Positions 46,700 through 60,005 of a DNA stretch of 64,000 nucleotides are shown in pieces (position 1 is the stretch's first letter; each line of letters opens with the position of its first letter). A program made the position numbers and the translations under genes. The DNA is taken from positions 7,675,501-7,739,500 of the forward strand of contig SMMW01000046.1 in NCBI GenBank assembly GCA_004794655.1, given 5' to 3'. Below the pieces are notes generated by a model. The model was given only the letters and a program-made list of their open reading frames with translations. It was not told the DNA's origin and did no database searches. This stretch comes from Marisa cornuarietis (taxonomy: Eukaryota; Mollusca; Gastropoda; Architaenioglossa; Ampullariidae).

Positions 46700-49600
46700 G
46701 TTCAGCTTGTGATTTCCGGCATGACAACAAAATTGATGCTAGGTGTATAAGGCAAGTGATCAGGCTTGTATTTGATGTTTTCCGAGGGATTGCTTCATGC
46801 TTTAACTTTGATTGTGCTCCACGAACAACAACATTATGTGGGCGTACTGTTAAAGGAAATTCTGTAAATAACTAAGCTATTGAATCTGGGGGGTTTTCTT
46901 CCTCTAAGTGGGAGGGGCAGCATGCCAGTTTTTCAACACATTGTAGTTCTGCTACATGGACACCAGCAAACCCATTCCAGTGAAAATATGAATGGATGGT
47001 CGGCCCAGGACGGCGGCGTGTTGTAGGGTAGTGATGTTTGTCTGCTCTCTACACAACTTAGCCATCAGGACTGTGCCGTAGACTGGTGCATCTGGTTGCC
47101 TAGCAACTTGGTAGTGGAGATACACGATGTTGCTGGGGAGATTGAGGGAGGGGTTGTATGAAGCTCCACGGCAGACAGAATTCTGGCACTGCTGCTCACA
47201 GTCATCATGGGAGGGGGGGTGATCTCACCCCAGTGTCCCCCTTGTTCGCCTTCTGCTGCTCCACCTCCCCACCCCCATAAAGTACGGTAACTCTAGTCTG
47301 TGACTTCAGGATGACGTAGATGTTTGGCAGTTTTGAGTCAGACTATTGCGTTGTGGTGCGTGTGTGCGCGAGACCTATGCTGTGATTGGATGACGTATAT
47401 CGGTGTCGGTTTATTGGGCTTAATTTGTTTTTCTCGCGACAGTTTGAATGCACGATTGCGGTGCGTGACACAAGTCGAATAAAAAGTTGTGCGTGTTGTA
47501 CTGTTGAATTATTGTAGCTGACCTTAAAGCATACAAGCTGTGTGTACATTTGAAGTATGATTTACATTGTATACGTTCGTGTATGCATTATTTACAAAAC
47601 AAACATTTCATATAATTCGATAATAATATCACAAGAAACATTTCATTACATAAAGTGGTTTCTATTGAGTAACCTTTTTTAACAAGAAATGGATCAATTG
47701 TGTCTGTAAACACAAGGTAATACGTAGTAACGATTGTCGTTAGATTCAATTTCCGCTGTTGAAAAGAACAGGTCTGTCTTCAGTAGGAGTAACGATATCC
47801 AGTGTCGGGGTGTGTGTGTGAGAGAGAGAGAGAATGTGGGAAAGATTATGCCAGTCCATACTAAGTGCTGTTTCATTACTGTGGGAACTTGCATTGAGTG
47901 CTTACAAAAAATGTTATTCTATACTTCTTTTGATTTGTATGACATATGATGCTGAAGATTTCCTGTCGGTATGGCGTGTTTGATGTGCAGTCCATCGTCT
48001 CTCAAACGGAGGGCGCATCTAAGCGAAGGAGGGGGGGGGAGAGAGAGAGCTTCCGCCTAAACGATATAAATAAAAGATCATTCATCTGCTCTGTTCTCGA
48101 CATTTATTCATCTTCATAATCTGAAGTACCTGCAAGAATTCTCACTGTTACGATAGCCTTCTTCCGGCCTCAGCTTTGAGCTTTGTTACCGCCTTCAGAA
48201 GGATTGAGTCATGCGTGATCAGAGCCGCCTGGACTTTCCTCCTATCCTCCTAATATAAGGAAAATAAAAATATACTGAGCGAAATGGCAGTACGCCTCTG
48301 GAAGTTGAGCAAAACTGAAAAATGGAGAGTTTGGTATGGAAAAAAAAAGGAAACGGCTGACATGTTTTTTTCTGTTTGTACGTCTCTCTTTCCCCCACCC
48401 CCACTCTTTCCTTCTGTTTCTCTATTACACAAACGCACTCTCTCACTGTGTTTTCTTTTTTTCTGTTTCTCGCTGTCTCCAATCCGACTCCACTTGTGTT
48501 TCCCATATCTATCTCGTTCTAAAGACTGCTTCAGGCCATTTGCTCGCCGTGATAAAGCCTTAGTTGCTGGCATATACTCTGAGTAAATTTCCAAACTGGA
48601 TGCTGGTCTCGATATCAACGAAACGAGAAACCGGCGCGTGTTTTCGTCCAGCCCCACCCGTCGTTTGCCCTCACCACTACCAACCGAATTCTCTTCCCCC
48701 GCCCTCCCCAAACCTCCCTATCACACGATATGAACACAGAAATCGATGGCGGTGCTGTGCAGCGTGAAATACCGCAGCAAGACCTTGGAGCCGAGGACGA
48801 GAGCGTTTCTCCAATTTGAACAAAGTGGTGGTTGGGGGGGGGGACTGGCTACTCTACCTTCAGCATTTTGCCGATGAATGGAGAGAAGAGATGTGTTCAC
48901 TCGCACGGGTCGTGTCTGTGGAATCCGACCCTTTCGATCTCGGTGTGTATATTTATGTCGCTGGCTTATGGGGAATGAGGGAATTTTGGTCCCCAGACTA
49001 ATGTCTAGTTTGAAGTACATTCCAGCGCTATCGCGTGTGGGGAAAAAAAGCTGTACTAGTATTGGTATGGTTATGTTTACAAGGAAACATTTGGTAAATG
49101 TTTGATCAGCCTTACGTCACGGAAGGTCACCATCCCCAGTGTTGGGGATTTCTCTGATCTGCTTGGCGTTCAGTACCGCTTTGATTTGCTTGTTAGGTTC
49201 ACCCTCTTCTCCTTCCATGGCTGTTCACGGGGTGGACAGCTAATCCACTCATCGCAGTGTTTTAAAGTCCTATTTAGATATCCACAGAAATTCTTTTTTT
49301 TTAATTGAAAGAAAATATGTTTGCTGGAGGAATTCGATCACACGGAAATTAGTCACAGCTCATCCGCAAACAGAAAACAGGAGTGGCTGGTCTCCCTCGC
49401 CAGGATTGCTGGAACGTGTGACCCGAGTCAGCAGTCAGAGAGAAGTTGGTGCTGTCGTCTGTCAGAACTCTCGCTTGCTCCCAGAGAGGAGGAAGAGGTT
49501 CAGAAGGCGATGAGAGAATGTGTCAGCCTGGGTAGCGAGGAATCTCAAAGAATGAAGCCGGGCAGCCCAGGAATTGGTGGCGTCATCAGGCCAGGGAAGC

Positions 49601-51168
49601 GTGAGTGGCTCGCGACCCCCCGCCCCTCCATCCCCAACCCTGCACCTCTCTAGCGATGGAGACAGGAACAGTCGTCGGGGGATCAATACCGCTGTTGCGC
49701 ATAGCACCCCTCTTTCTGCAACCTACCCACCCCACCATCCCTTTCCTTTCAGACCCTGTCCATTAGACAGGATCACCTTGTGGTGGACACCGATGGAAAA
49801 GGTTCTCCAACACGTGGAAGGCCACGCGCGCACGCAGAGAAGACAGCGCAGTCTCTGTGCAAATCAAATTTGTCACGAAGCTGGGGCGTTATAACGGCGT
49901 AATTGACGTAAAACAAAATTCCATCATTCTGTCATCACCTCCAGCTCTAGCATAGCGGCTTACTTCTCAGGAGCTCCATAGACTGGAATTTTTTTTTTTT
50001 TTAATGTGCCTCGAATTTTGTAATCCACCTGTGGAATATCTGAACTTGAAATGACCTGACTATCGCTGTACAGACAACGTTGAGTCATTCATTAGACATG
50101 AACTCTCCCCCACTATTTTTTATACCCCCATTATGTACCCCTTTAAATCTGCAGCACGCTTTGAAGGTAATAACACGTTTCTGGATAGAAGCAGCGATGA
50201 TACTTAAGCGTCTACTGTAAAACGACAGTCATTTCACCTCCAGCAGAACCCTCAGCTCTGTCGTTCCTCGGCATCTACACACAAGCGCTGTATCATCGTC
50301 TCCAGTAACACAGTAACGTCTAGTCATCGTTAAAACGTTTTGTGTTTTGTTGTTGTTGTTTTTTTTTGGTGGGGGGAGGGGGAGGGAACGGCCCAGCGTT
50401 GGAGGTTGAAGCAACTGCGGAATTATTCTCTAGACCCGTCACAGCTTCCATGTGACTGAATGTAGCTCGTAATACTCCATCTAGAGATAACAACAACATC
50501 AGTAGCTGATCCAGCAGTTCTTCACAACGACGATAATAAATTTTTAAAAAAAACGCAGCTTGCAGCCGCCACTAGACGTGGCTTATCCTCTCTTATCAAC
50601 CTCCTAACCAGGTCTAACCTAATCTAAGGTCGACTTCAAGATGCATTAATGTGTATTTGAAGGTCGTCTGTCAGTAGTATGTACATGTAATGATTCGGCG
50701 TGGTGTAGGGGGGGGATGTATATTTGATTTACTGATTTAGTTTTTGCTGTTGGCGGGGGCGGGTTGTAGACGTGGAAGGACAAAAGCAGGTGTAGTAAAT
50801 GTTTTGGCACATAATGGTCCTGACGGAATATGCGGAAAATAGATGAGAAGAAGGAAACGAAGAAAATTCAACAAAAGGAATAATTATGAAGGGAGTTTTT
50901 AGTAAAAATGTAATAAGTTTTTAATAAGCTCTATCAAAAAAAAAGAATACAAATTAGCACATACCGGATTATTTTTCGGGTGGGCGTGACTATTGCTATA
51001 TTTAATCCTAGGGGTTTTATTAAAGAAAGTATTATTTCATATAACATTCTGGCTTTTTTTTGGTAAAATAATTGAAAAGGTAGTTAAACACAATGAAGTA
51101 ATCTGAATGAACTTTGGTTTAGAAAGCAAAAGCTCTTGTATTTTCTTCCATTTGTTTTTCGATATCAG
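46700..51168. other. Intergenic, nothing recognised
   Basis: No gene could be supported on either strand. It contains TG/GA simple runs near 47,810 and C-rich and T-rich tracts; open frames here are short and lack family motifs. Confidence 0.5.
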
Positions 51169-51437
51169 TGGAGCCAGTTGCACAACACGTTTCTAAACCT
51201 GAAAACTGTTCTAAAGAAGCAAAATCTATTCTGAGCCATTTTGATGCTTTGCAGAAAAACATACAAAAAGATTGTACTGACAGGACGGAAAGTCAGGCTT
51301 AAACAACTTTATCTTACATAAAGCAGTTTTAGTTTTAAAAATTCTAAAATGGTGGTGTACACTTTAAACTAATTATCTAGATAGAGTTAAGGTTTAAAAG
51401 TGTTTAAAATTAGAAATTTGTTGTGCAACTGGCCCCA
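51169..51437. mobile_element. MITE with TGGRGCCAGTTGCACAACA ends
   Basis: The left end TGGAGCCAGTTGCACAACA and the reversed right end TGGGGCCAGTTGCACAACA match at 18 of 19 positions. Beyond that TTTCTAA and AAAC blocks continue in both arms. At 269 bp with an AT-rich interior and no coding capacity, this is a typical non-autonomous inverted-repeat element. I could not see a clear target duplication, so the superfamily is open. Confidence 0.85.
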
Positions 51438-53594
51438 GACTTTTATTATTCGTATGTCAGAAGTTTATATTTTAACTAAGTATTGCACAAGCATTTCTAC
51501 TTCTCATAGCATTGATACAATCCATGTCACCGAAGCTGACGTTTCGTACAACCAGAGGATATTTGTCAGTTGTTAAATATTTACTTGACATATCACACAT
51601 CGTAACTCTCCTGTCTTTATGTGGCTCGCCTCGGCGGGCAGACCAGCCGGACGGAAGAAAATGAGCGATCGAGATCCGTTGGTGACCGGGATTTTTACCT
51701 ACACGACTTAGCGCGTACACAGTACGACTCATTTTTATACCTTCTATTCGTCAGTTACCGACTCATCGACGACATGACCTCATCGTGTGAGCGATCTCAT
51801 CGTCACTTTCCTTTCCTTGGCGTTGTACTCTCGATCCGCGATAGCGCTGTGGTTCGGCTAGGACTCGCAGAGTGCGAGCGAGTTCGTTTCCCATTCATAA
51901 AGAGCAAACGTCACTTCGTGTCGGGGTTCCTTTTTTTTTTTACTAGTGTTATTACAGAGTGTTCTTGACATTTGCTTCGTTCTACATTCTCTTTTTGGCA
52001 TTTGTTCTTGCTCTGCTTCCAGCGCGTAAACCTGTTTTGTTTGAGAAAGCAGTTCCGCGACTGTATCTGCGAAGTGGGCTGTCTGTAATAAAGCTGTAAT
52101 ACAGACATCCTGAAAATAAAAAAAACTTGTTGAAAAGTTACTCTGTAATAAAACCATCTAGTGTGTAAGAGAAGACATTGGTAATAACAGAGCCAACACT
52201 GCTCTCGGAAGTAAGATAAGACCTTATAAATGCCCACATTAGAATATACATATAACATGTCGTCTTCACAAAATAATTTGCAGTTCATTTTATTTTCAAA
52301 AAGTCAGTTCTTTATTTGTCTCTTTTGCCACCAACGAAATAATACAGAGATTTCAAACAAAGTGCACCATCCCACTCAAACACCTGTTTCAGTGCTTGTC
52401 TGCTTCTCTGCCTGTTTTGTTTGTCTGAGTTTATATGCGCCTCTCTTGTTAGCGTGCAGCTTGAATTAATAAGCTCACTCCCAAAAGCAATTAGGACGAA
52501 GACAATCTCGGGTGGATTACAACAATTCCATCCTGGCCCTCTCCATGTAATTGTAAATTGCACTGCCCTCAAGCGTCGTCTTACCCACAGGTCACAGACA
52601 GAGCAGACGACTTGCTGATAAATCTAATCACACGTCCATTACAACACAGATAGCAGTCGCAGGTGTAATTACCAGTTAATTACGCTGCAGTTCCAAAAAT
52701 GTTACAGAGTACAAAAATCTGGATGTGTTATGACCGCTATATTTCACACTGCAGATACACGACATTAAAATGTATAAGTCAATTAACAGAACTTGGTGGA
52801 GTGTCTTGTAATCAAGAGCGAAGATCAAAGCTCACCGCACTGCAGCAAAGCAGCATGAATAAATCACAATAGTAACAGTAATTTGAGCACCAGATTACCC
52901 CCACAATAAAATAAACTCAAGGGGCTACGATGTTTCAAAATGTTGAAGGTCGGCGGCGGAGGCCACACAATCAGGTACAACACCATTACATTCCACTGCA
53001 GCACTCGGACCTCTGAGCAGCGTTTCGCATCGACCAATCGAAGGACCTAACTATGACATCTACTGTGACCTATGCTCTTTGCTCCAATGCCTTCTCTGAG
53101 CTGCCGGTTCTTTTCATAAGACAATGCACTTTCTTTATTCGTACGCCCCAAACCTTCGGAAATATCATGCAACTTATCTGATCAATCCCATGGCTTATTT
53201 GATGGGGAAATGCAGGAAATTTTCGATCATCAGGCCACAGCATTCTTAGACGGCATCTCCTAAGCTCCGGTTTTCTATCTCGCTGCTGATGTTGATGAAA
53301 ATGATCGTGACTATTCTACAAATAAGCGCTTTCGCCTTGCTTGGCGAGGACAAGAATGGCGTCAACAGTGACTACTCTCGAAAATAAAAAGTATTTATCC
53401 TACAGATCACGGGAATGGTGGGTGCGCACTTTTGTGCCACCGGCTCTCAGTGTCAGGACTTTGAACCTTCAGAATGGTAAAACCAGTATCTGGTCAGAAC
53501 GTGCACCTCCTGTCAACACTCCGAGTTTTTTGTCCTGTCCAGAAATGGGAGGGTTGGAGGGAGTTGAAGGTAGCTGACGTACAGGTGTGGCGAG
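51438..53594. other. Intergenic with one tRNA-like segment
   Basis: Apart from the tRNA-like piece at 51,838, only short open frames without family signatures were seen. Confidence 0.5.
51838..51897 (+). other. tRNA-like segment (A and B boxes), possible SINE head
   Basis: gaTAGCGCTGTGGTTCGGCTA looks like an A box and gcGAGTTCGTTTCCCattc like a B box about 30 bases later, the spacing of a pol III promoter. The arms do not form a convincing mature tRNA, so a SINE head is more likely than a gene. Confidence 0.4.
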
Positions 53595-53705
53595 CAGTGT
53601 GTCTCCAACTCGCGGCCCGCGGGCCAACTGCGGCCCTCGAGACAATAGTTTGCGGCCCCCCCACCTCAATATCAAAGTTTAACGTTAGTGCGGCCCGAGC
53701 TTGAT
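53595..53705 (+). mobile_element. hAT-like terminal fragment
   Basis: CAGTGTGTCTCCAACTCGCG, then a GGCCCGCGGGCC palindrome and three more gcggccc blocks up to gtgcggcccgagc. This matches the layout of hAT element ends. No opposite terminus or transposase was found. Confidence 0.6.
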
Positions 53706-54066
53706 ACTGTTGTATCTTCTTCTCTCTCGCTCCTTCGTCTGCAACTTCCAGTTTCTGTCCACTGTCCTCTGGCTTCCCACCATAGGTCGACTGTCTATTC
53801 TATAGTGTCTAGTCTCGCAGATAATCGGGGGATGTGCTCCTGGCTCGCGCTCTTACTGCGAAATTCGTGGCGAGTACCGTAGGTCGTAGGATATTTCTGG
53901 AAAAAAAAGACAGTAAAGATTACTTTCAAACTACTTAATGATTTATCGATTCTCTCAGATGCCAAAGTTTTAAGAGGTTTATTTTTCAAGACCGCCATGG
54001 AAATGAGGATGATGTAAAATGTGTTCGTGACCCCGCCTCTCTCTTTTTATCTCTCTCTCACTCACT

Positions 54067-54097
<31 letters not shown>

Positions 54098-55023
54098 CAG
54101 AATCTTTTCTTTAGATTTAAATATCATATAAAGTACGCGCGGCGATGGCATCAGTTTTACTTGTTTGTGTTTTTTTTAATTGCTGGTTAACGATGTGTGA
54201 CAAGTTCGTGAACCGCGACTCCTATCACACGAACTCTAACATCGCGTCTGTCGAGTGTGCTGTTTGTTAACCCCACCCCACCCTCCATCCCTGTGCGTTG
54301 TGAGACCGGTGCGCTGTCCACCCCCTCCCCCACCCTCCTCCAGACACACACACACACACACACACAAACACACCCTGCCTCCATCTCGCTCCGCCAGACG
54401 GGAGGACTTGCCCCCTGCCTGCTGCTTCCCTTGTTGGGCTGATAACCCCGTCTGATTCGGTTGGAATTCCAGTCCTAGCCTTAAGAGCACGGGCTTAAAA
54501 GGCTACAGGCGCCTTGCTGACCGGGCTGTCTTTTGCTGGAAAGGCTTTTTCACCTGTGTCAAAAGATTTGTATAAAAAAAAATCTGGCACGTAAACTGTT
54601 CTTGCTCCATTTCAGTGTTCGTCGCTTATTTCGTGACGCGAAAAAGCAAGAATGAAAGAAATGTCTACCCTGTTAGTTTCCCGCTGGTTTTATTCATCTC
54701 TCGAAGACTGTACTTTTGGCAACGGTGCAACATTGGCCTGTCAAAGCTCAGCTCGGAAAAGAACAGCAATCTGCTGCGCTTTCAGATCACGTGATCGCAA
54801 GCTTCTCGCGCATCTTGGTAATTACTAGGCAGCTGCTGGTCTGTCTGGCTGCTGGCGACTGTAATCCTCTGCTGCTGTGATCCACGCTGAACGACAAGCC
54901 TATTGTAAGAGCGAGTCGCCGGCCACAAGGACGCCAGATGCGAGAGAGAGAGAGAGTGAGAGATATTGAGGGGGACACAGCTCACACAGAAACAGATGTT
55001 GTCCTCCCGGGAGGGAGATTTTC

Positions 55024-55054
<31 letters not shown>

Positions 55055-56559
55055 TTTGCTTGCGGGGGTTGGAGGGAGAAGTGTGATAGGGCTACATTTG
55101 AAGTTGTTCGATTTGAGGAACTTCTGCGTGAGATCTATCCAAGTTTTGAACAAACAAAAACCCGTTAATAGGTAACCTTGTAACGTTGAGTACGCACTTT
55201 CACCATCTAGTGACGTCAACAATACAGACACTATGATGGTACATGGATACGTATACTTTGTTAAGGCTACAACTAATGTAAGAGCTGGGATGATATGTGT
55301 CAATTAGAAGTGTGGGTAGGCGACGTGACGTCACGAATCTGATATCTTTATATGCATGCTCATGTTCGTAGGTATGAAAGGAAGGGTGGGAGGGTGTTCA
55401 CCAACACTTGGGAAAAAGTATTTTGCACAGATTTCTACCCAGTAACTAGAAAAAATTGCTTCCGACTAGACCTTTAAATCTTTTGTCATATATATATATA
55501 TCTAAACTGAATGATTTTAAGTTGTCAAAGACGCAGTAGCCACAATCTCTAAAGAACAGTTTTGAGAGGTATTCAATTCAATTCAATTCAGCAACAGTAT
55601 AAACAGCAACAGAACGACGAGGAGAGACTAAAAAAAAGGCAGCGATAAAGAAAGAGAGATAAAAAGAGACGGATAGAGAACGAAACAGAAATGAAGGGTA
55701 ACAAACCCAGAAGGGATCCTTTAGCCGTGTGTAAACAGAGCAGGCGCACAGCCATCATGAAAATGGGGGAAGGTTACCAGAGAAAAATGAATTCGTGTGG
55801 TCGTGCAGCGAACGCCTGGGACTGATAAGCTACGGATACCTGATAATTCTGAACGAGGCCAATATTCAAACATCGGTGGTGACGCCAGGCGAGAAAATCT
55901 TTGCGTGTTTCATGTCTGCGCGATCAAGATCAATTCTAGCCATTCATTGTTCGTTCATTTTTCCATTCTTTTTATCTATGGGTTGTGTTTTTTAACGGCG
56001 CATTTAGCTCGCTGAAAAGCGTGAAAGTGCACACTACACCAAACAAACACTAAGTCCAGAGAAAGATAAATTTCTGTTTGTCAAATGCAAACCGAAAGCC
56101 ACGGAAATATTCGTCTGATTGTCATGCATAAGATACTTGCCATCAGATACTCAAGCAAGAGTGTGACTGCCAGATGAAGCAATGCGAGAGTAAAAAATAG
56201 TTTTGTGAGGGTTTGCTAAAAATCTACGATACCCACGAAAGCTAATGCAAGACTAATACTTCAAACTAAGCCGTCGACAAACCTGCTACTTCCCTGCGGC
56301 AATGAGAGGCAAACATAGCAGACAAACAAACAAACAGTATCGTTACACATTACGGTTTGTACAAAGTCATGTGGCTACCGCCGTACCGCAAGACAACTTT
56401 TTTTTCGTGGGAAGGGGGACTAGGCATGTTACCACACCGAAGCTTGAAGCAAGCTGTGAGCAGTCAATACCAGTTGTAAGAGGGATGTGATAACAGCAGA
56501 CACTGTGCACAGGACTGTTGACTCCATTGCCATGCACCCGGCCACTTCTAAGATGAGGT

Positions 56560-56995
56560 GACAAGTGTTCTCTGTGGTGAGGTTACTATGGTGTTTTCTG
56601 GTGAGGTGATAACCGCTGTGTGGTAAGATGACTAGACTGCTGCTGCAACCTTGACTGCACGGCTCTGCGACACAATCTGTGCTTATTATTGTTTTCCCTT
56701 CCTAAAGTGGGTCAAAAGCGGAGAAGGGTGGAGGAGAGGAGGGAGGCAAACAGAAAAAAAAACAACCTTGAACTCTGAGCCATGTCAGATTGGATCCGCA
56801 GTCTCTGCACTATAACATTCCAGTCTATCAGATCCGCGCAACTTAATTATAGTGTTTATAAAATTAGGGTTTTTTTCATATCTGCGCAGTTGGCTGGTGT
56901 TTATCAAATACGCTTTGTTATTTATCAAGTCTGCGCAGTTTGTTTAGGTTTATTACAACTGGTCTTTTTTCTATGTTTATCAAATCCATGACTAC
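56560..56995. repeat. Two degenerate tandem arrays
   Basis: At 56,560-56,635 ggtgacaagtgt / gtggtgaggttac / tggtgaggtgataac blocks repeat. At 56,815-56,995 units built on tatcaaat-ctgcgcagtt recur about four times (tatcagatccgcgcaactt, tatctgcgcagttggc, atcaagtctgcgcagtttg, tatcaaatcc). Confidence 0.55.
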
Positions 56996-58292
56996 TTTAC
57001 CTGAAGAGATCGTCACAGATTTGCTCAAGCACAATATGACAGTTTCAAACAATATCTCATTGTGGCTACTCGTGACTACTATTCGGCGGAAGCAAGTTGG
57101 AAGAGTCAAGTAGGTAGGAGAAGTATAAAAGGCAATCATAATTTCCTGCCTGTGTCACATCGAGAGATGTGTACACCATACAAAGACTTCATTCATTGCT
57201 AAACATTCTCCTACCCTTTCACTTCAAGCACTCACTACTTCCCCCACTCCGACAACAAAGCCAACTTCACTACCTTTCTATTGTGTGTGTGTGTGTGTGT
57301 TGGGGAGGGGGAGGAATAGGGGGAGGGGTGGACGCGACAGTCTCTGGGGCAACAGAGCGCCGACAGTCGCCAGGATGTAGTGCAACAGACTGGTAACGCC
57401 ATTGATCGCAACTGTAGTCGCTGTGCGCAGTCACCTGCCCGGCTGCGGCTGGTTGTCGCGCGCGGCTGAGTTCGCTCACTGGAGCGAAACATTTCCTGCA
57501 CCTCCGCTCGGGTTAGGCTCATCACGCTCGGCTGCAAACCAGCGAAAACGCATGCACACGCCTTACGGCACAACTACGCGCGTGCAAGCGATCCGACTAA
57601 CAAACAAATGCGCCGCTTTGAAGTGTTTGTGTGTTAATACTCTTGACGTTTTAGAGTGAGGCGATTCAGCACACGACCCGAACTACTGAGCAAGCAGCGT
57701 TTCTGTGTGAAATGTATTTTTATATTCTTCCTTAACCCCCACCTCCCCGCCCCCCATACCTAACACCGCCCTTCCTACGAACTAATGAAGCTGGTGCCAG
57801 ATGCACGACTGTACAATGTGTCGTCAGGTGCTGGCTGATCGTTTGGTGTTATGCATCAAATTAGCTTTTACTGACTTGTGCGTGCGACCCCTAACGACCG
57901 TATTTTTTAAATGCTTGAAATACCACAAGTATTTTGTCACTTTGACATATTGTTACCGATGTAGTTAATGTAGAACGCGTATTTTCTACTTACAGGATCT
58001 GTGACAGTAAAATGTGTCTACAGGATTGTTATTATATGTGATGTATCTCTGTCTGTATCACTGTTTATGGCTACAAATGCCCTCCGGGCTTTTTAGCTGA
58101 ATGAAGAGAAATCCATCTGCGCACATACGTGTTACAGATGTTAGTACAATGCATCATCACTTAGCCATTTTCTTGAAAGTGCTTCTTGGTCTTTAATCAC
58201 AAGTGATACATTCTCTCTCTCTCACACACACAAGCGAACACATCCTCGATATGTGCGTCATTTCAGGTTAACGCGCATTTGGCTTTATATTT

Positions 58293-58302
58293 GTCACGTG
58301 AC
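58293..58302. promoter_or_regulatory. Perfect GTCACGTGAC palindrome (E-box/CLEAR consensus)
   Basis: This is an exact 10-base palindromic E-box of the bHLH-zip type. No gene was recognised next to it, so any regulatory role would be for an unseen transcript or one outside the window. Confidence 0.25.
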
Positions 58303-59874
58303 ACCACGGCGGAATCGATTTGTGTTTTGATTCTTAATGCATAAATCAACTGCTTCTGAGAAACTCAGTTACGGTCATATAAACCCTCGTGCGCGTGCGC
58401 GCACACACACACACACAGGTTTTCTTTTACCGTCACGTCCATGGTCAGGTCGCCAGGAATCCCCTAGCGCTTGTGAATCACAAATTAAATTGTTCATTTT
58501 CCACGCCCATTGCACCAAGTCATGTGACTTCCTGGCTCATTATTTTGTACGTGCGCCGAGTGCAGTAGAAAGCGGGGGGGGGGGGTAAGGCGGGACGGGA
58601 GAGCATTAAACACAGAACAGAGAGCTCAGTGACTAGACACTGACAGTCACACACCTACATCATGCGGGGGTGGTGGCTCGGATGAATCACAAACTTTATG
58701 ACCAGGCGCGCTCTTAATGTGAGGTCAGGTTGTTAGTCGTGATAAGGGTACACCGCACGATAGGAGCATATTAAGAATAATTTCATTTTTAACGTTACCC
58801 GTACCCCAGCCTCTTGTGTACACATACCCCGCAGCCATGGCGGGATTAAGGGTAAAAGAAGAGGATATGCAGCAGTGGGGGAGGGGGTCTAGGGATAGGA
58901 CCACCTGTTCAGTTGACTATTGGTGTGCACAGAGTTGGGGCTGGGTGTAATGGTTGGTTGAAGAATGCGTGGAGCCTTTTTTTTTTTTTTTTTTTTGCAT
59001 TTGACCGTAACATTGACAAAGTGCCAAGACGAGCACCTTGCACCTGACGACAAGAGCGCACTGTGTACGTGAACGAGAGAGAACTGAAATGTTTATTGAC
59101 ATCTGACTGTCATTATCACCTCATTCAACGTCCCCACGCATTTACTCACCATCGCACGCACTCATACACACACACACACACACACACACATATAACTTAC
59201 CTTGTATTTATACCAAAAAAAAACATATAGCGCAGGTTTATGCCATAAACACTTATCCTTAAATGTATTTTAATGTATAACGTTGGCCACAACATTTATT
59301 CTGTGTCATGCCTCATGTGCTACTGTAGGTGACGCGTGCGCGCTACAGAAGGGGACAGAGGGAATTGTATAAGTGTCGGTCCCTTGCGAACGTTTGTGAA
59401 GGCAGTCGTGGGTGGTGAGAGAGGATGTACGAGCACCTCAACACACCTCACACGACGACTGTGTGAACTGAAGGCGATGGGGTGGGGTAGGTGCTGTAAG
59501 CGAAATTAATTTGCCACTCTGTGTGTATATGTAAATGGTCAGGGGGAAAAAACTGTAAAGGCGTTTAACATCATCTGTGAGTAATCTTATACGTGGAAAG
59601 TCAGAGCATCTACGAAAACGTGTCACCAACCTTGCCTGCGTGCGCGCGCGTGTTTGCGAGGTGTGTGTGTGTGTGTTTGTTTGTGCGTGGAATAGTCAAC
59701 ACACGGTAATGCAATTTCCAACCTGAAAGATACGTTACCCAGTAATTTCTGCATCTCCACACTTCCTGAGGTTTCTTTTACCCTGCTCCCGTCTGTCGTC
59801 TGGGGAGGAAACCCCCACAGACGTCACACCGTACTCGTGTGGCGTCACATCCAGTGCCGTGACGTTCCACTGAC

Positions 59875-60005
59875 AGCAGCAAGCGTCAGGCGCTGGCGCG
59901 ACTGTCAGTAGTAACCGTCAGGCGCTGGTGGCAATGCCACTGACATCAGTAATCGCTAGGTGCTGGTGCCACCGACACGTATAATCGTCAGGCGCTGGTG
60001 CCAGG
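59875..60005. repeat. Tandem repeat, about 35-bp unit, four copies
   Basis: The core aaTCGTCAGGCGCTGGtGcca recurs four times (caagcgtcaggcgctgg, aaccgtcaggcgctgg, aatcgctaggtgctgg, aatcgtcaggcgctgg), linked by ccactgacatcagt-type sequence. Confidence 0.85.

Noticed and set aside
54782..55303. 173-codon minus-strand frame
   Set aside because: Contains a poly-lysine run from a T tract and a serine/leucine run from a GA repeat; low-complexity artefact.
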